Assembly: GCF_031457805.1 (NCBI RefSeq)
Contig: NZ_JAVDXI010000001.1
Coordinates: 372,001-436,000, forward strand
Reading direction: 5' to 3'
Length of the DNA stretch: 64,000 bases
Origin: Caulobacter sp031457805
Lineage (GTDB): Bacteria; Pseudomonadota; Alphaproteobacteria; Caulobacterales; Caulobacteraceae
Shown here: piece after piece, positions 54,721-62,685 of the stretch
How positions within the stretch are numbered: the stretch's first letter is position 1
Layout of the letters: each line of letters begins with the position of its first letter
Translations under genes and position numbers: made by a program
Notes under the pieces: model-generated
What the model saw: the letters and a program-made list of their open reading frames with translations, nothing else
Told to the model about the DNA's origin: nothing
Databases searched by the model: none

Positions 54721-55119
54721 ATGTCGATGAACGATCCCCTGAGCGATATGATCGCTCGCATCAAGAACGCCGCCCAACGCAAGCGGTCCAAGGTCTCGAC
54801 GCCGGCTTCCAAGCTGCGCGCCCGCGTCCTGGACGTGCTGGCCGACGAAGGCTACATCCGCGGCTACTCGCTGGTCGAGAAGCCCGGCGCGTTCCCCGAA
54901 TTCGAGATCGAGCTCAAGTACTTCGACGGTGAGCCCGTGATCGCTGAGATCAGCCGCGTGTCCAAGCCTGGCCGTCGCGTCTACTCCTCGATCAAGGACC
55001 TGAAGCCGATCAAGAACGGCCTGGGCATCTCGATCCTGTCGACGCCGAAGGGCGTCATGTCGGACACCGCTGCACGCGACGCTAACGTCGGCGGCGAAGT
55101 CCTCTGCCGCGTCTACTAG
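54721..55119 (+). CDS. rpsH: 30S ribosomal protein S8
   Basis: S8 is a central-domain binder that in E. coli represses the spc operon. The 132-residue product has NDPLSDMIARIKNAAQRKRS and GISILSTPKGVMSDTAARDA. The ATG at 54721 gives the family-typical start; the frame extends back into rpsN but that part is not S8. Confidence 0.97.
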   Translation: MSMNDPLSDMIARIKNAAQRKRSKVSTPASKLRARVLDVLADEGYIRGYSLVEKPGAFPEFEIELKYFDGEPVIAEISRVSKPGRRVYSSIKDLKPIKNGLGISILSTPKGVMSDTAARDANVGGEVLCRVY

Positions 55120-55137
55120 GCGCGGGAGGGAAAGAGC

Positions 55138-55671
55138 ATGTCACGTATCGGTAAGAAAGCCGTCGCAATCCCCTCGGGCGTGCAAGTCACGCTCGCGGGT
55201 CAGACGGTCACGGTCAAGGGCCCCAAGGGTCAGTTGTCGTGGACGATCGCCGACGAAGTCGAAGTCAAGCAAGAGGGCTCTGAGCTCCTGCTGGCTCCGC
55301 GCGTCGACACGAAGCGCGCCAAGGGCATGTGGGGTCTGTCCCGCACGCTGGTGGCCAACATGGTGCATGGTGTCACCGCCGGGTTCGAGGAAAGCCTCGA
55401 ACTGGTCGGCGTTGGTTACCGCGCAGCCATGAAGGGCACCGCCCTGAGCCTCCAACTCGGTTTCAGCCACGACGTGGACGTTGAGGCTCCGGCCGGCGTC
55501 ACCTTCGCGGTGCCGAAGCAAACCGAAATCAAGATCGCCGGCATCGACAAGCAGGCGGTTGGTGAGATTGCCGCGAAGATCCGCCGCATTCGTCCGCCGG
55601 AACCCTACAAGGGCAAGGGCGTGCGTTATGCTGGCGAGAAGGTTCGCCGCAAGGAAGGCAAGAAGAAGTAA
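55138..55671 (+). CDS. rplF: 50S ribosomal protein L6
   Basis: L6 lies near the factor-binding stalk base. The 177-residue product has MSRIGKKAVAIPSGVQVTLA, GVTAGFEESLELVGVGYRAA and IRPPEPYKGKGVRYAGEKVR. Standard length; aggga site before the ATG. Confidence 0.97.
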   Translation: MSRIGKKAVAIPSGVQVTLAGQTVTVKGPKGQLSWTIADEVEVKQEGSELLLAPRVDTKRAKGMWGLSRTLVANMVHGVTAGFEESLELVGVGYRAAMKGTALSLQLGFSHDVDVEAPAGVTFAVPKQTEIKIAGIDKQAVGEIAAKIRRIRPPEPYKGKGVRYAGEKVRRKEGKKK

Positions 55672-55674
55672 GCC

Positions 55675-56025
55675 ATGGCGCTCTCTCCTCGTGAATCGGC
55701 GGCCAAGCGCGCTCAGCGCGTTCGCACCCGCCTCAAGAGCCTCGCCAACGGTCGTCCGCGTCTGTCGGTCTTCCGTTCGTCGAAGAACATCTACGCCCAG
55801 ATCATCGATGATGTTCGTGGCGTGACCCTGGCGTCGGCCTCCACTCTGGAAGCCGAAGGCAAGGGCGCGGACAAGGATGCCGCCGCCGCTGTGGGCAAGC
55901 TCGTCGCCGAGCGCGCCATTGAAAAGGGCGTCAAGGACGTCGTTTTCGACCGTGGCAGCTACATCTTCCACGGCCGGGTGAAAGCCCTGGCCGACGCCGC
56001 GCGCGAAGCCGGCCTGAACTTCTAA
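55675..56025 (+). CDS. rplR: 50S ribosomal protein L18
   Basis: L18 binds 5S rRNA together with L5. The 116-residue product has RPRLSVFRSSKNIYAQIIDD, ASASTLEAEGKGADKDAAAA and VVFDRGSYIFHGRVKALADA. Standard length; three bases after rplF. Confidence 0.97.
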   Translation: MALSPRESAAKRAQRVRTRLKSLANGRPRLSVFRSSKNIYAQIIDDVRGVTLASASTLEAEGKGADKDAAAAVGKLVAERAIEKGVKDVVFDRGSYIFHGRVKALADAAREAGLNF

Positions 56026-56035
56026 GGGAACGAAA

Positions 56036-56641
56036 ATGGCTCGTGGTGAACAACAGCGCGGTGAAGGCGGTCAACGCCGTGACCGTCGCGACCGCAACGC
56101 CCCCGAAGAGCGGGTCGACAGCGACATCGTCGAAAAGCTCGTCCACATCAACCGCGTCGCCGCCACCGTGAAGGGTGGTCGTCGCTTCAGCTTCGCTGCT
56201 CTGATGGTCGTTGGCGACCAAAAGGGCCGCGTCGGCTTCGGTCATGGCAAGGCGCGTGAAGTGCCGGAAGCCATCCGCAAGGCGACCGAAGAAGCCAAGA
56301 AGACGATGATCCGCGTTCCGCTGCGCGAATCCCGCACCCTGCACCACGACGGCGCTGGCCGTTGGGGCGCTGGCAAGGTGATGATGCGCGCGGCGCCTCC
56401 CGGCACCGGCGTCATCGCCGGCGGTCCGATGCGCGCGGTTCTCGAAACCCTGGGCGTCCAGGACGTCGTGGCCAAGTCGACGGGTTCCTCGAACCCGTAC
56501 AACATGGTTCGCGCCACGTTCGAGGCCCTGAAGGTGCAATCGTCGCCCCGCCAGATCGCCGCCAAGCGCGGCAAGAAGGTTGGCGACATCCTCGGCCGCC
56601 GCGCCGACGGCGCTTCGGCGCCGGAAGCCATCGAGGGCTAA
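56036..56641 (+). CDS. rpsE: 30S ribosomal protein S5
   Basis: S5 acts in decoding fidelity and at the mRNA entry site. The 201-residue product has a charged N-terminal extension of about 30 residues (GEGGQRRDRRDRNAPEER) before the core VVGDQKGRVGFGHGKAREVP and MRAAPPGTGVIAGGPMRAVL. E. coli S5 is 167 residues, so both ends are longer here. Confidence 0.97.
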   Translation: MARGEQQRGEGGQRRDRRDRNAPEERVDSDIVEKLVHINRVAATVKGGRRFSFAALMVVGDQKGRVGFGHGKAREVPEAIRKATEEAKKTMIRVPLRESRTLHHDGAGRWGAGKVMMRAAPPGTGVIAGGPMRAVLETLGVQDVVAKSTGSSNPYNMVRATFEALKVQSSPRQIAAKRGKKVGDILGRRADGASAPEAIEG

Positions 56642-56644
56642 GTC

Positions 56645-56830
56645 ATGGCTGAAGCTAAGACCGTTACGGTTCGCCAAACCGGCAGCCCGATCCGTCGTGA
56701 AAAGGACCAGCGCGCGACGCTCGTGGGTCTGGGTCTGAACCGCGTGGGTCGTGTCTCGACCCTGCAGGACAACCCTTCGACCCGCGGCATGATCCGCAAG
56801 GTCCAGCACCTGCTGGAAATCGTCGAGTAG
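56645..56830 (+). CDS. rpmD: 50S ribosomal protein L30
   Basis: The 61-residue L30 has VTVRQTGSPIRREKDQRATL and LGLNRVGRVSTLQDNPSTRG. Standard length. It is the last gene before a terminator-like hairpin that splits the spc cluster. Confidence 0.96.
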   Translation: MAEAKTVTVRQTGSPIRREKDQRATLVGLGLNRVGRVSTLQDNPSTRGMIRKVQHLLEIVE

Positions 56831-56853
56831 TCCTTCTACACGATGCGAATACG

Positions 56854-56886
56854 CCACCCCGGAGCAATCCGGGGTGGTTTTCGTTT
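56854..56886 (+). terminator. Terminator-like hairpin between rpmD and rplO
   Basis: The stem ccaccccgga / tccggggtgg with a short gcaa loop is followed by ttttcgttt, 24 bp after the rpmD stop. It has all marks of a Rho-independent terminator, although rplO and secY usually belong to the same transcript. It may end or attenuate the long S10-spc message. Confidence 0.8.
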
Positions 56887-57003
56887 GAAATCGCGCATTC
56901 GCCCCATTGAGTTTTCTCGCGTTTTGGGGTTTTAAGCGCGCTCTGTTTTCACAAGCCGAGTCCAGCCGCCTGGCTGGGCGCAGATCTCCAAGGAGAGGCA
57001 CAT

Positions 57004-57489
57004 ATGACTAAGCTGAACGAACTGGCTCCCCGCGAAGGCTCGACCAAGGGCCGCATGCGCGTTGGCCGCGGCCCGGGTTCGGGCAAGGGCAAGACCGCCG
57101 GTCGCGGTGTGAAGGGCCAGAAGGCGCGCTCGGGCGTCGCCATCAACGGCTTCGAAGGCGGTCAAATGCCGCTCCACATGCGTATGCCCAAGCGCGGCTT
57201 CAACAACCCCTTCCGCCTCGAGTTCGCTGAAGTGAACCTGTGGCGCCTGGAGCAAGCCGTCGAAGCCGGCAAGATCAAGAAGGGCGCCGAGCTGGGCGCT
57301 GCTGAACTGGTCGCCGCCGGCGTCATCCGTCGTGAACTCGACGGTGTGAAGCTGCTGGGCAAGGGCGAGATCAAGACCGCTCTGAAGCTCACCGTCTATT
57401 CGGCCACCGAAGCCGCCATCAAGGCTGTCGAGGCCGCCGGTGGTTCGGTGACCGTGACCAAGAAGGCCAAGGCGCAAGCCGAAGCCTAA
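57004..57489 (+). CDS. rplO: 50S ribosomal protein L15
   Basis: L15 is a late-assembly large-subunit protein. The 161-residue product has MTKLNELAPREGSTKGRMRV, GRGPGSGKGKTAGRGVKGQK and MPLHMRMPKRGFNNPF. An aaggagag site precedes the ATG. It is separated from rpmD by 173 bp that contain the hairpin above, so it may have its own promoter, which I could not place with confidence. Confidence 0.97.
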   Translation: MTKLNELAPREGSTKGRMRVGRGPGSGKGKTAGRGVKGQKARSGVAINGFEGGQMPLHMRMPKRGFNNPFRLEFAEVNLWRLEQAVEAGKIKKGAELGAAELVAAGVIRRELDGVKLLGKGEIKTALKLTVYSATEAAIKAVEAAGGSVTVTKKAKAQAEA

Positions 57490-57499
57490 CCGATAAAAC

Positions 57500-57597
57500 T
57501 GTCATCCCGGGCGAAGCGCAGCGAAGACCCGGGACCACGACAGGCGCCAGCGCTTCCGGCGGTCCCGGATGATCGCTTCGCGCTCTCCGGGATGACA
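57500..57597. repeat. 98-bp palindromic repeat element before secY
   Basis: The element starts tgtcatcccgg (57500-57510) and ends ccgggatgaca (57587-57597), perfect 11-bp inverted ends. Inside are further inverted pieces: gacccgggacc against ggtcccgga, and gcgaagcgc against gatcgcttcgcgctc. This matches the common alphaproteobacterial intergenic palindrome type with tcatcccgg ends. It would form a long hairpin in the rplO-secY message. Confidence 0.8.
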
Positions 57598-57691
57598 GAA
57601 TTTCGAGGCTCGCCGTGACATCGCGGCGGGCCTCACCTATTTGTGGCGCTCTCCTGGGATCAGCGTGATCCCGGAAGCCTTATTTCAGAGC

Positions 57692-57729
57692 GCGATCACC
57701 GCCGAAGCGGTATCTGCTTCGGCGATCGC
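57692..57729 (+). promoter_or_regulatory. Hairpin just upstream of secY
   Basis: gcgatc-acc-gccgaagc pairs with gcttcggc-gatcgc around a ggtatct loop (57692-57729), followed by gttctt. It ends 23 bp before the secY ATG, near its ribosome binding site (tggggatctga). It could be an attenuator or affect secY translation; there is no direct support. Confidence 0.4.
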
Positions 57730-57752
57730 GTTCTTGAGTCGTGGGGATCTGA

Positions 57753-59108
57753 ATGGCCTCGGCCGCCGAACAACTCGCAGCCAATATGAACTTCAGCTCG
57801 TTCCAGAAGGCGAGCGAACTTCACAAGCGTATCTGGTTCACGATCATCGCCCTGGTCGTCTACCGCCTTGGCACCTACGTTCCGATCCCCGGTATCGATC
57901 CGGCCGCGTTCGCGTCGCTGTTCAGCCAGAACAGCAAGGGCCTCCTGGGCATGTTCGACATGTTCTCGGGCGGGGCTGTCGAGCGGATGGCGATCTTCTC
58001 GCTGAACGTCATGCCCTACATCAGCGCCTCGATCATCGTGCAGCTGATGGGCACGGTGTATCCGCCGTGGGAGAAGCTGAAGAAGGAAGGCGGGGAGGCG
58101 GGTCGTAAGACCCTGAACCAGTACACACGCTACCTGGCGGTTATCCTGGCCATCGTCCAGTCAGCTTCGATCGCCATGGGCATCGCGGCTCAGCCTGGCG
58201 TGGTGGCGGACGGCGTGGGCCACACCTTCTTCATCGCTTCGACCATCGTGGCGCTGACGGGCGGCACGATGTTCCTGATGTGGCTGGGTGAGCAGATCAC
58301 CAGCCGCGGCGTCGGCAACGGCGTTTCGCTGATCATTTTCGCGGGCATCGTCGCCGCTCTGCCGATCAAGCTGATGCAGATGCTGACCCAGGCCCAGTCT
58401 AACAACAATTACATGCCGCTGCTCCTGGTGGTCGTTGGCGGAATCGCCGCCATCCTGGCCATCGTCTTCATCGAGCGCTCGCAGCGTCGTCTGCTGGTTC
58501 ACTACCCCAAGCGTCAGCAAGGCAATCGCATGATCGGCGGCGAAAGCTCGTTCATGCCGCTGAAGATCAACACTGCGGGCGTGATCCCGCCGATCTTCGC
58601 CTCGTCGTTGCTGCTGCTGCCGACGACGGCCCTGCAGCTGGTGCAGACCGCCAACCTGCCGGCGTGGGCCTCCTGGCTGCCCTCCGTGGTCGGCTCGCTC
58701 CAGCATGGGCAGCCGGCGTTCTTGGTGCTCTACTCGCTTCTGATCATCTTCTTCTCGTTCTTCTACACCTCGGTGGTGTTCAATCCGGACGAGACGGCCG
58801 AGAACCTGCGCAAGTACGGGGGCTTCCTGCCGGGCATCCGTCCGGGCAAGCGCACTGCGGAGTATCTGGACTACGTCCTGACCCGCCTTACGGTGATCGG
58901 CGCGGCCTACATCACCGCTGTCTGTGTGGCGCCGGAACTGGCCATGATGGCGATGAAGTCGACCCAGTTCGCCTTGGGCGGCACCTCGATCCTGATCGTC
59001 GTCACGGTCACCATGGACACCGTGGCGCAGATCCAGTCGCATCTGCTGGCCCACCAGTACGAGGGACTGATCAAGAAGTCGAAGCTGCGCGGCGGCCGCA
59101 ACCGCTAA
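57753..59108 (+). CDS. secY: Preprotein translocase subunit SecY
   Basis: SecY is the channel of the Sec translocon. The 451-residue product has ten membrane spans, VYRLGTYVPIPGIDPAAFAS with the family start, FSLNVMPYISASIIVQLMGT, GGTMFLMWLGEQITSRGVGN and the C-terminal TAEYLDYVLTRLTVIGA. Standard length. It follows rplO after a repeat-filled 263-bp gap and is followed by a terminator before adk. Confidence 0.97.
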   Translation: MASAAEQLAANMNFSSFQKASELHKRIWFTIIALVVYRLGTYVPIPGIDPAAFASLFSQNSKGLLGMFDMFSGGAVERMAIFSLNVMPYISASIIVQLMGTVYPPWEKLKKEGGEAGRKTLNQYTRYLAVILAIVQSASIAMGIAAQPGVVADGVGHTFFIASTIVALTGGTMFLMWLGEQITSRGVGNGVSLIIFAGIVAALPIKLMQMLTQAQSNNNYMPLLLVVVGGIAAILAIVFIERSQRRLLVHYPKRQQGNRMIGGESSFMPLKINTAGVIPPIFASSLLLLPTTALQLVQTANLPAWASWLPSVVGSLQHGQPAFLVLYSLLIIFFSFFYTSVVFNPDETAENLRKYGGFLPGIRPGKRTAEYLDYVLTRLTVIGAAYITAVCVAPELAMMAMKSTQFALGGTSILIVVTVTMDTVAQIQSHLLAHQYEGLIKKSKLRGGRNR

Positions 59109-59135
59109 GCCGGGCTTCAACTTTATTGCAAGCGT

Positions 59136-59176
59136 CGGAAGCCGGTTTGTCACAAAACCGGCTTCCGTTTTTGTTC
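59136..59176 (+). terminator. Rho-independent terminator after secY
   Basis: The stem ggaagccggttt / aaaccggcttcc with a gtcac-type loop is followed by gtttttgtt, about 28 bp after the secY stop. It separates secY from adk. Confidence 0.88.
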
Positions 59177-59242
59177 CCGGGGCTCTAGGTCTGCTCCGGG
59201 AGATAGCCGGGCGCAGACTCGGTGACGCGCGAAGGGGCATCT

Positions 59243-59812
59243 ATGAATCTGATCCTGTTCGGTCCGCCGGCGGCGGGGAAGGGGACCCAGGCCAAGCGGC
59301 TGGTTACGGAGCGCGGCATGGTCCAGCTCTCGACCGGCGACATGCTGCGCGCGGCCATCGCTTCGGGCTCTGAGCTGGGACAGCGCGTCAAGGGCGTGCT
59401 GGATCGCGGCGAGCTGGTCACCGACGAGATTGTCATCGCGTTGATCGAAGACCGTCTGCCCGAAGCCGAAGCGGCTGGTGGCGCGATCTTTGATGGTTTC
59501 CCGCGCACGGTCGCCCAGGCCGAGGCCCTGGATAAAATGCTCGCCGCCCGTGGTCAGAAGATCGACGTCGTTCTCCGACTCAAGGTAGACGAGCCAGCCC
59601 TGATCGAGCGGATCAAGAAGCGGTTCGAAGAACAGGGACGGCCTGACGACAATCCGGGAGTCTTCGTGACTCGTCTTGCCGCGTACAATGCTCAGACCGC
59701 GCCGCTTCTGCCCTACTACGAAGGGCAGGGCAAGCTGACGGAGCTGGATGGCATGGGGACCGTCGAAACGGTCGCCGCGTCTATCGACAACGCCTTAAGC
59801 GTGGTCGCCTGA
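59243..59812 (+). CDS. adk: Adenylate kinase
   Basis: Adk balances ATP, ADP and AMP. The 189-residue product has Walker A FGPPAAGKGTQAKRLV, STGDMLRAAI, DGFPRTVAQAEALD and a short lid region without the four zinc cysteines (RFEEQGRPDDNPGVF), the short bacterial form. The ATG at 59243 follows gaagggg. It sits between secY and rpsM, as in many bacteria. Confidence 0.97.
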   Translation: MNLILFGPPAAGKGTQAKRLVTERGMVQLSTGDMLRAAIASGSELGQRVKGVLDRGELVTDEIVIALIEDRLPEAEAAGGAIFDGFPRTVAQAEALDKMLAARGQKIDVVLRLKVDEPALIERIKKRFEEQGRPDDNPGVFVTRLAAYNAQTAPLLPYYEGQGKLTELDGMGTVETVAASIDNALSVVA

Positions 59813-59852
59813 TTGAACCCCGAATTCGCAGGCTTTTCTGTGGATTCAGTTG

Positions 59853-59880
59853 TTGACGGAAGCGAAACGATCCCTATAAC
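59853..59880 (+). promoter_or_regulatory. Strong housekeeping promoter of the alpha operon
   Basis: TTGACGG at 59853-59859 is followed, after 13 bp, by CCTATAAC at 59873-59880. This matches the Caulobacter sigma-73 consensus (TTGACGS, N10-14, GCTANAWC) in all but one -10 base. It lies about 105 bp before the rpsM start. Confidence 0.8.
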
Positions 59881-59985
59881 GGGGCGCTTCCGCGAAAGGG
59901 CGCGATCCGTGCGCGCCGGTTTGGATTTCGATCCGGCCGGGTGCGCCGTTCGCGTCTTTAGTGCGTGACTAGGAGAACATTAGAC

Positions 59986-60354
59986 GTGGCCCGTATCGCA
60001 GGCGTCAACATCCCGACGAACAAGCGCGTTCTGATCGCGCTTCAGTACATTCACGGCATCGGCCAAAAGTCGGCTCGTGAGATCATCACCAAGGTGGGCA
60101 TCGAGGACGCCCGTCGTGTCAATCAACTGACCGACGCCGAAGTCCTGCAGATCCGCGAGACGATCGACCGTGATTACACCGTCGAGGGCGACCTGCGTCG
60201 CGAGAACTCGATGAACATCAAGCGTCTGATGGACCTGGCCTGCTATCGCGGCCTGCGTCACCGTAAGGGCCTGCCGGTCCGCGGTCAGCGCACCCACACG
60301 AACGCCCGCACCCGCAAGGGTCCGGCCAAGCCGATCGCCGGCAAGAAGAAGTAA
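59986..60354 (+). CDS. rpsM: 30S ribosomal protein S13
   Basis: S13 contacts the P-site tRNA and the large subunit. The 122-residue product starts at the GTG at 59986 (ARIAGVNIPTNKRVLIALQY), with an aggaga site 10 bases before. It has VEGDLRRENSMNIKRLMDLA and the basic tail GQRTHTNARTRKGPAKPIAG. In-frame codons upstream from 59965 are not S13. Confidence 0.97.
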   Translation: MARIAGVNIPTNKRVLIALQYIHGIGQKSAREIITKVGIEDARRVNQLTDAEVLQIRETIDRDYTVEGDLRRENSMNIKRLMDLACYRGLRHRKGLPVRGQRTHTNARTRKGPAKPIAGKKK

Positions 60355-60367
60355 GGTAGCCTGACCG

Positions 60368-60757
60368 ATGGCCAAGGAACCGGCTCGCGTTAAACGTCGC
60401 GAACGCAAGAACATCACCTCGGGCGTGGCGCACGTGAACGCCTCGTTCAACAACACCATGATCACCATCACCGACGCCCAGGGCAACACGATCTCGTGGT
60501 CCTCGGCCGGCATGATGGGCTTCAAGGGTTCGCGCAAGTCGACCCCTTACGCCGCGCAGATGGCCGCCGAAGACGCGGGCAAGAAGGCTGCCGAGCACGG
60601 CGTGAAGACGCTGGAAGTCAACGTTTCGGGTCCGGGTTCGGGCCGTGAATCGGCTCTGCGCGCGCTGCAAGCTGCGGGCATGACCATCACGACCATCCGC
60701 GACGTCACGCCGATCCCGCACAACGGCTGCCGTCCGCCCAAGCGTCGTCGCGTCTAG
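60368..60757 (+). CDS. rpsK: 30S ribosomal protein S11
   Basis: S11 is in the platform near the mRNA exit. The 129-residue product has NITSGVAHVNASFNNTMITI, WSSAGMMGFKGSRKSTPYAA and the conserved end IPHNGCRPPKRRRV. Standard length. Confidence 0.97.
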   Translation: MAKEPARVKRRERKNITSGVAHVNASFNNTMITITDAQGNTISWSSAGMMGFKGSRKSTPYAAQMAAEDAGKKAAEHGVKTLEVNVSGPGSGRESALRALQAAGMTITTIRDVTPIPHNGCRPPKRRRV

Positions 60758-60834
60758 TACTTTTTAGACCACAATCTTCCTTCGCCGGCTGCGTAAACCG
60801 CGGCCGGCGAGCCGCGTTCAAGGGACCCGACCAC

Positions 60835-61851
60835 GTGATCGAAAGAAACTGGAACGAGCTGATCCGTCCTGAGAAGCCGCAAATCGAAACCGGCGCCGAT
60901 GCTACCCGCAAGGCCCGTATCGTCGCCGAACCGCTGGAACGCGGCTTCGGCGTGACGCTCGGCAATGCTCTGCGTCGCGTTCTCCTCTCGTCGCTGCAAG
61001 GCGCCGCCGTCACCGCCATCCAAATCGACGGTGTCGTGCATGAATTCTCCTCGCTCGAAGGCGTCCGCGAAGACGTCGTCGACATCGTTCTGAACATCAA
61101 GCAGCTGGCCGTGCGCATGCACGCCGAAGGCCCCAAGCGCATGACCCTGCGCGCCACGGGCCCCGGTCCGGTGACCGCCGGTCAGATCGAAACCCCGGCC
61201 GACATCGAGATCCTGAACCCCGACCACGTGCTCTGCACGCTGGACGACGGCGCCTCGGTGCGCATGGAGTTCACGGTCAACAACGGCAAGGGCTACGTCC
61301 CGGCCGACCGCAACCGTCCGGAAGACGCGCCGATCGGCCTCATCGCCGTCGACGCCCTGTACTCGCCGGTCAAGCGCGTCGCCTATCGCGTCGAGCCGAC
61401 CCGTCAGGGCCAGTCGCTGGACTATGACAAGCTGATCCTGGAAGTCGAAACCAACGGCGCCGTCACTCCGGTGGACGCCGTGGCCTACGCCGCCCGGATC
61501 CTGCAGGACCAACTGCAGATCTTCATCACCTTCGAGGAGCCGAAGGCCAAGTCGGCCGACGAGTCCAAGCCGGAACTGCCGTTCAACCCGGCCCTGCTGA
61601 AGAAGGTCGATGAGCTGGAACTGTCGGTCCGTTCGGCCAACTGCCTGAAGAACGACAACATCGTCTACATCGGCGACCTGATCCAGAAGACCGAAGCCGA
61701 GATGCTCCGCACCCCGAACTTCGGCCGCAAGTCGCTGAACGAAATCAAGGAAGTGCTCGCCGGCATGGGTCTGCACCTCGGCATGGACGTGCCGAACTGG
61801 CCGCCGGAGAACATCGAAGACCTGGCCAAGAAGTTCGAAGACCAGATCTAA
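60835..61851 (+). CDS. rpoA: RNA polymerase alpha subunit
   Basis: The alpha subunit starts RNA polymerase assembly and contacts activators and UP elements. The 338-residue product begins with GTG (MIERNWNELIRPEKPQIE), has the NTD core ATRKARIVAEPLERGFGVTL and the CTD DELELSVRSANCLKNDNIVY, LNEIKEVLAGMGLHLGM. Gene rpsD, found between rpsK and rpoA in E. coli, is absent here. Confidence 0.98.
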   Translation: MIERNWNELIRPEKPQIETGADATRKARIVAEPLERGFGVTLGNALRRVLLSSLQGAAVTAIQIDGVVHEFSSLEGVREDVVDIVLNIKQLAVRMHAEGPKRMTLRATGPGPVTAGQIETPADIEILNPDHVLCTLDDGASVRMEFTVNNGKGYVPADRNRPEDAPIGLIAVDALYSPVKRVAYRVEPTRQGQSLDYDKLILEVETNGAVTPVDAVAYAARILQDQLQIFITFEEPKAKSADESKPELPFNPALLKKVDELELSVRSANCLKNDNIVYIGDLIQKTEAEMLRTPNFGRKSLNEIKEVLAGMGLHLGMDVPNWPPENIEDLAKKFEDQI

Positions 61852-61876
61852 GACTTTCAAGCCTAACGCGCTTAAT

Positions 61877-61913
61877 CCGGGCCGCGTCTTTCGGGATGCG
61901 GCCTGGGCCTTTT
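61877..61913 (+). terminator. Possible terminator or attenuator between rpoA and rplQ
   Basis: The stem ggccgcgt / atgcggcc around a ctttcggg loop is followed by tgggccttttgaa. The T-run is short, and rplQ lies 127 bp further on, so partial termination or a chance stem is possible. Confidence 0.4.
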
Positions 61914-62039
61914 GAAGCCGCACACGCGGTGGAGGGCCCCGGCGCTTCGCTCTGACCGGGTCGGGACAGACCAGGATTGGTGACAATCAGGCGCTCACTG
62001 GTTTTGCGCCGTTCGGGCTGATCGCCCAGGAGATACAAA

Positions 62040-62453
62040 ATGCGTCACGGTAAGGCTCACCGTAAACTCGGCCGCACCTCGGCTCACCGCACCGCCATGT
62101 TCGCCAACATGTCGGCCTCGCTGATCAAGCACGAGCAGATCGTCACCACCCTGCCCAAGGCCAAGGAACTGCGTCCGATCGTCGAAAAGCTGGTCACCCT
62201 GGCCAAGCGCGGCGACCTGCACGCTCGCCGTCAGGCCATCAGCTCGGTTCGCGACGTCGAACAAGTCGGCAAGCTCTTCGCGGTCCTCGGCCCGCGCTAC
62301 AAGGACCGTCAGGGTGGCTACATCCGTGTCCTGAAGGCCGGCTTCCGCTACGGCGACAACGCCCCGATGGCCGTGATCGAGTTCGTCGACCGCGACGTCT
62401 CGGAAAAGGGCAAGGATTCGGGCCCGGTCTTCGCGGCCGACGCCGAAGACTAA
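62040..62453 (+). CDS. rplQ: 50S ribosomal protein L17
   Basis: The 137-residue L17 has MRHGKAHRKLGRTSAHRTAM, FANMSASLIKHEQIVTTLPK and GGYIRVLKAGFRYGDNAPMA. Last gene of the alpha cluster; a terminator follows. Confidence 0.97.
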   Translation: MRHGKAHRKLGRTSAHRTAMFANMSASLIKHEQIVTTLPKAKELRPIVEKLVTLAKRGDLHARRQAISSVRDVEQVGKLFAVLGPRYKDRQGGYIRVLKAGFRYGDNAPMAVIEFVDRDVSEKGKDSGPVFAADAED

Positions 62454-62478
62454 GAGATTTCAGCGCAAGCTGAACCAG

Positions 62479-62510
62479 AAGGCCCCGGAGCGATCCGGGG
62501 CCTTTTTGCT
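62479..62510 (+). terminator. Rho-independent terminator of the alpha operon
   Basis: The stem aaggccccgga / tccggggcctt with a gcga loop is followed by tttgct, 26 bp after the rplQ stop. It closely resembles the tuf terminator. Confidence 0.9.
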
Positions 62511-62685
62511 GGGGTGCTGACCTCGCTTGGTTTCGCCGCGCTGATGTGTCGCCGATGAGATCGGGATTGCGGATGGAGGCGAGAGGCTGATCATGACCCA
62601 TCACGAACGGTCCCATTGTCCGTTTTTAGGCCGCTGAAAGCCCCTCGCTACCGCCGGCCCCCCATCGGTGCTACATGCACCCGCA

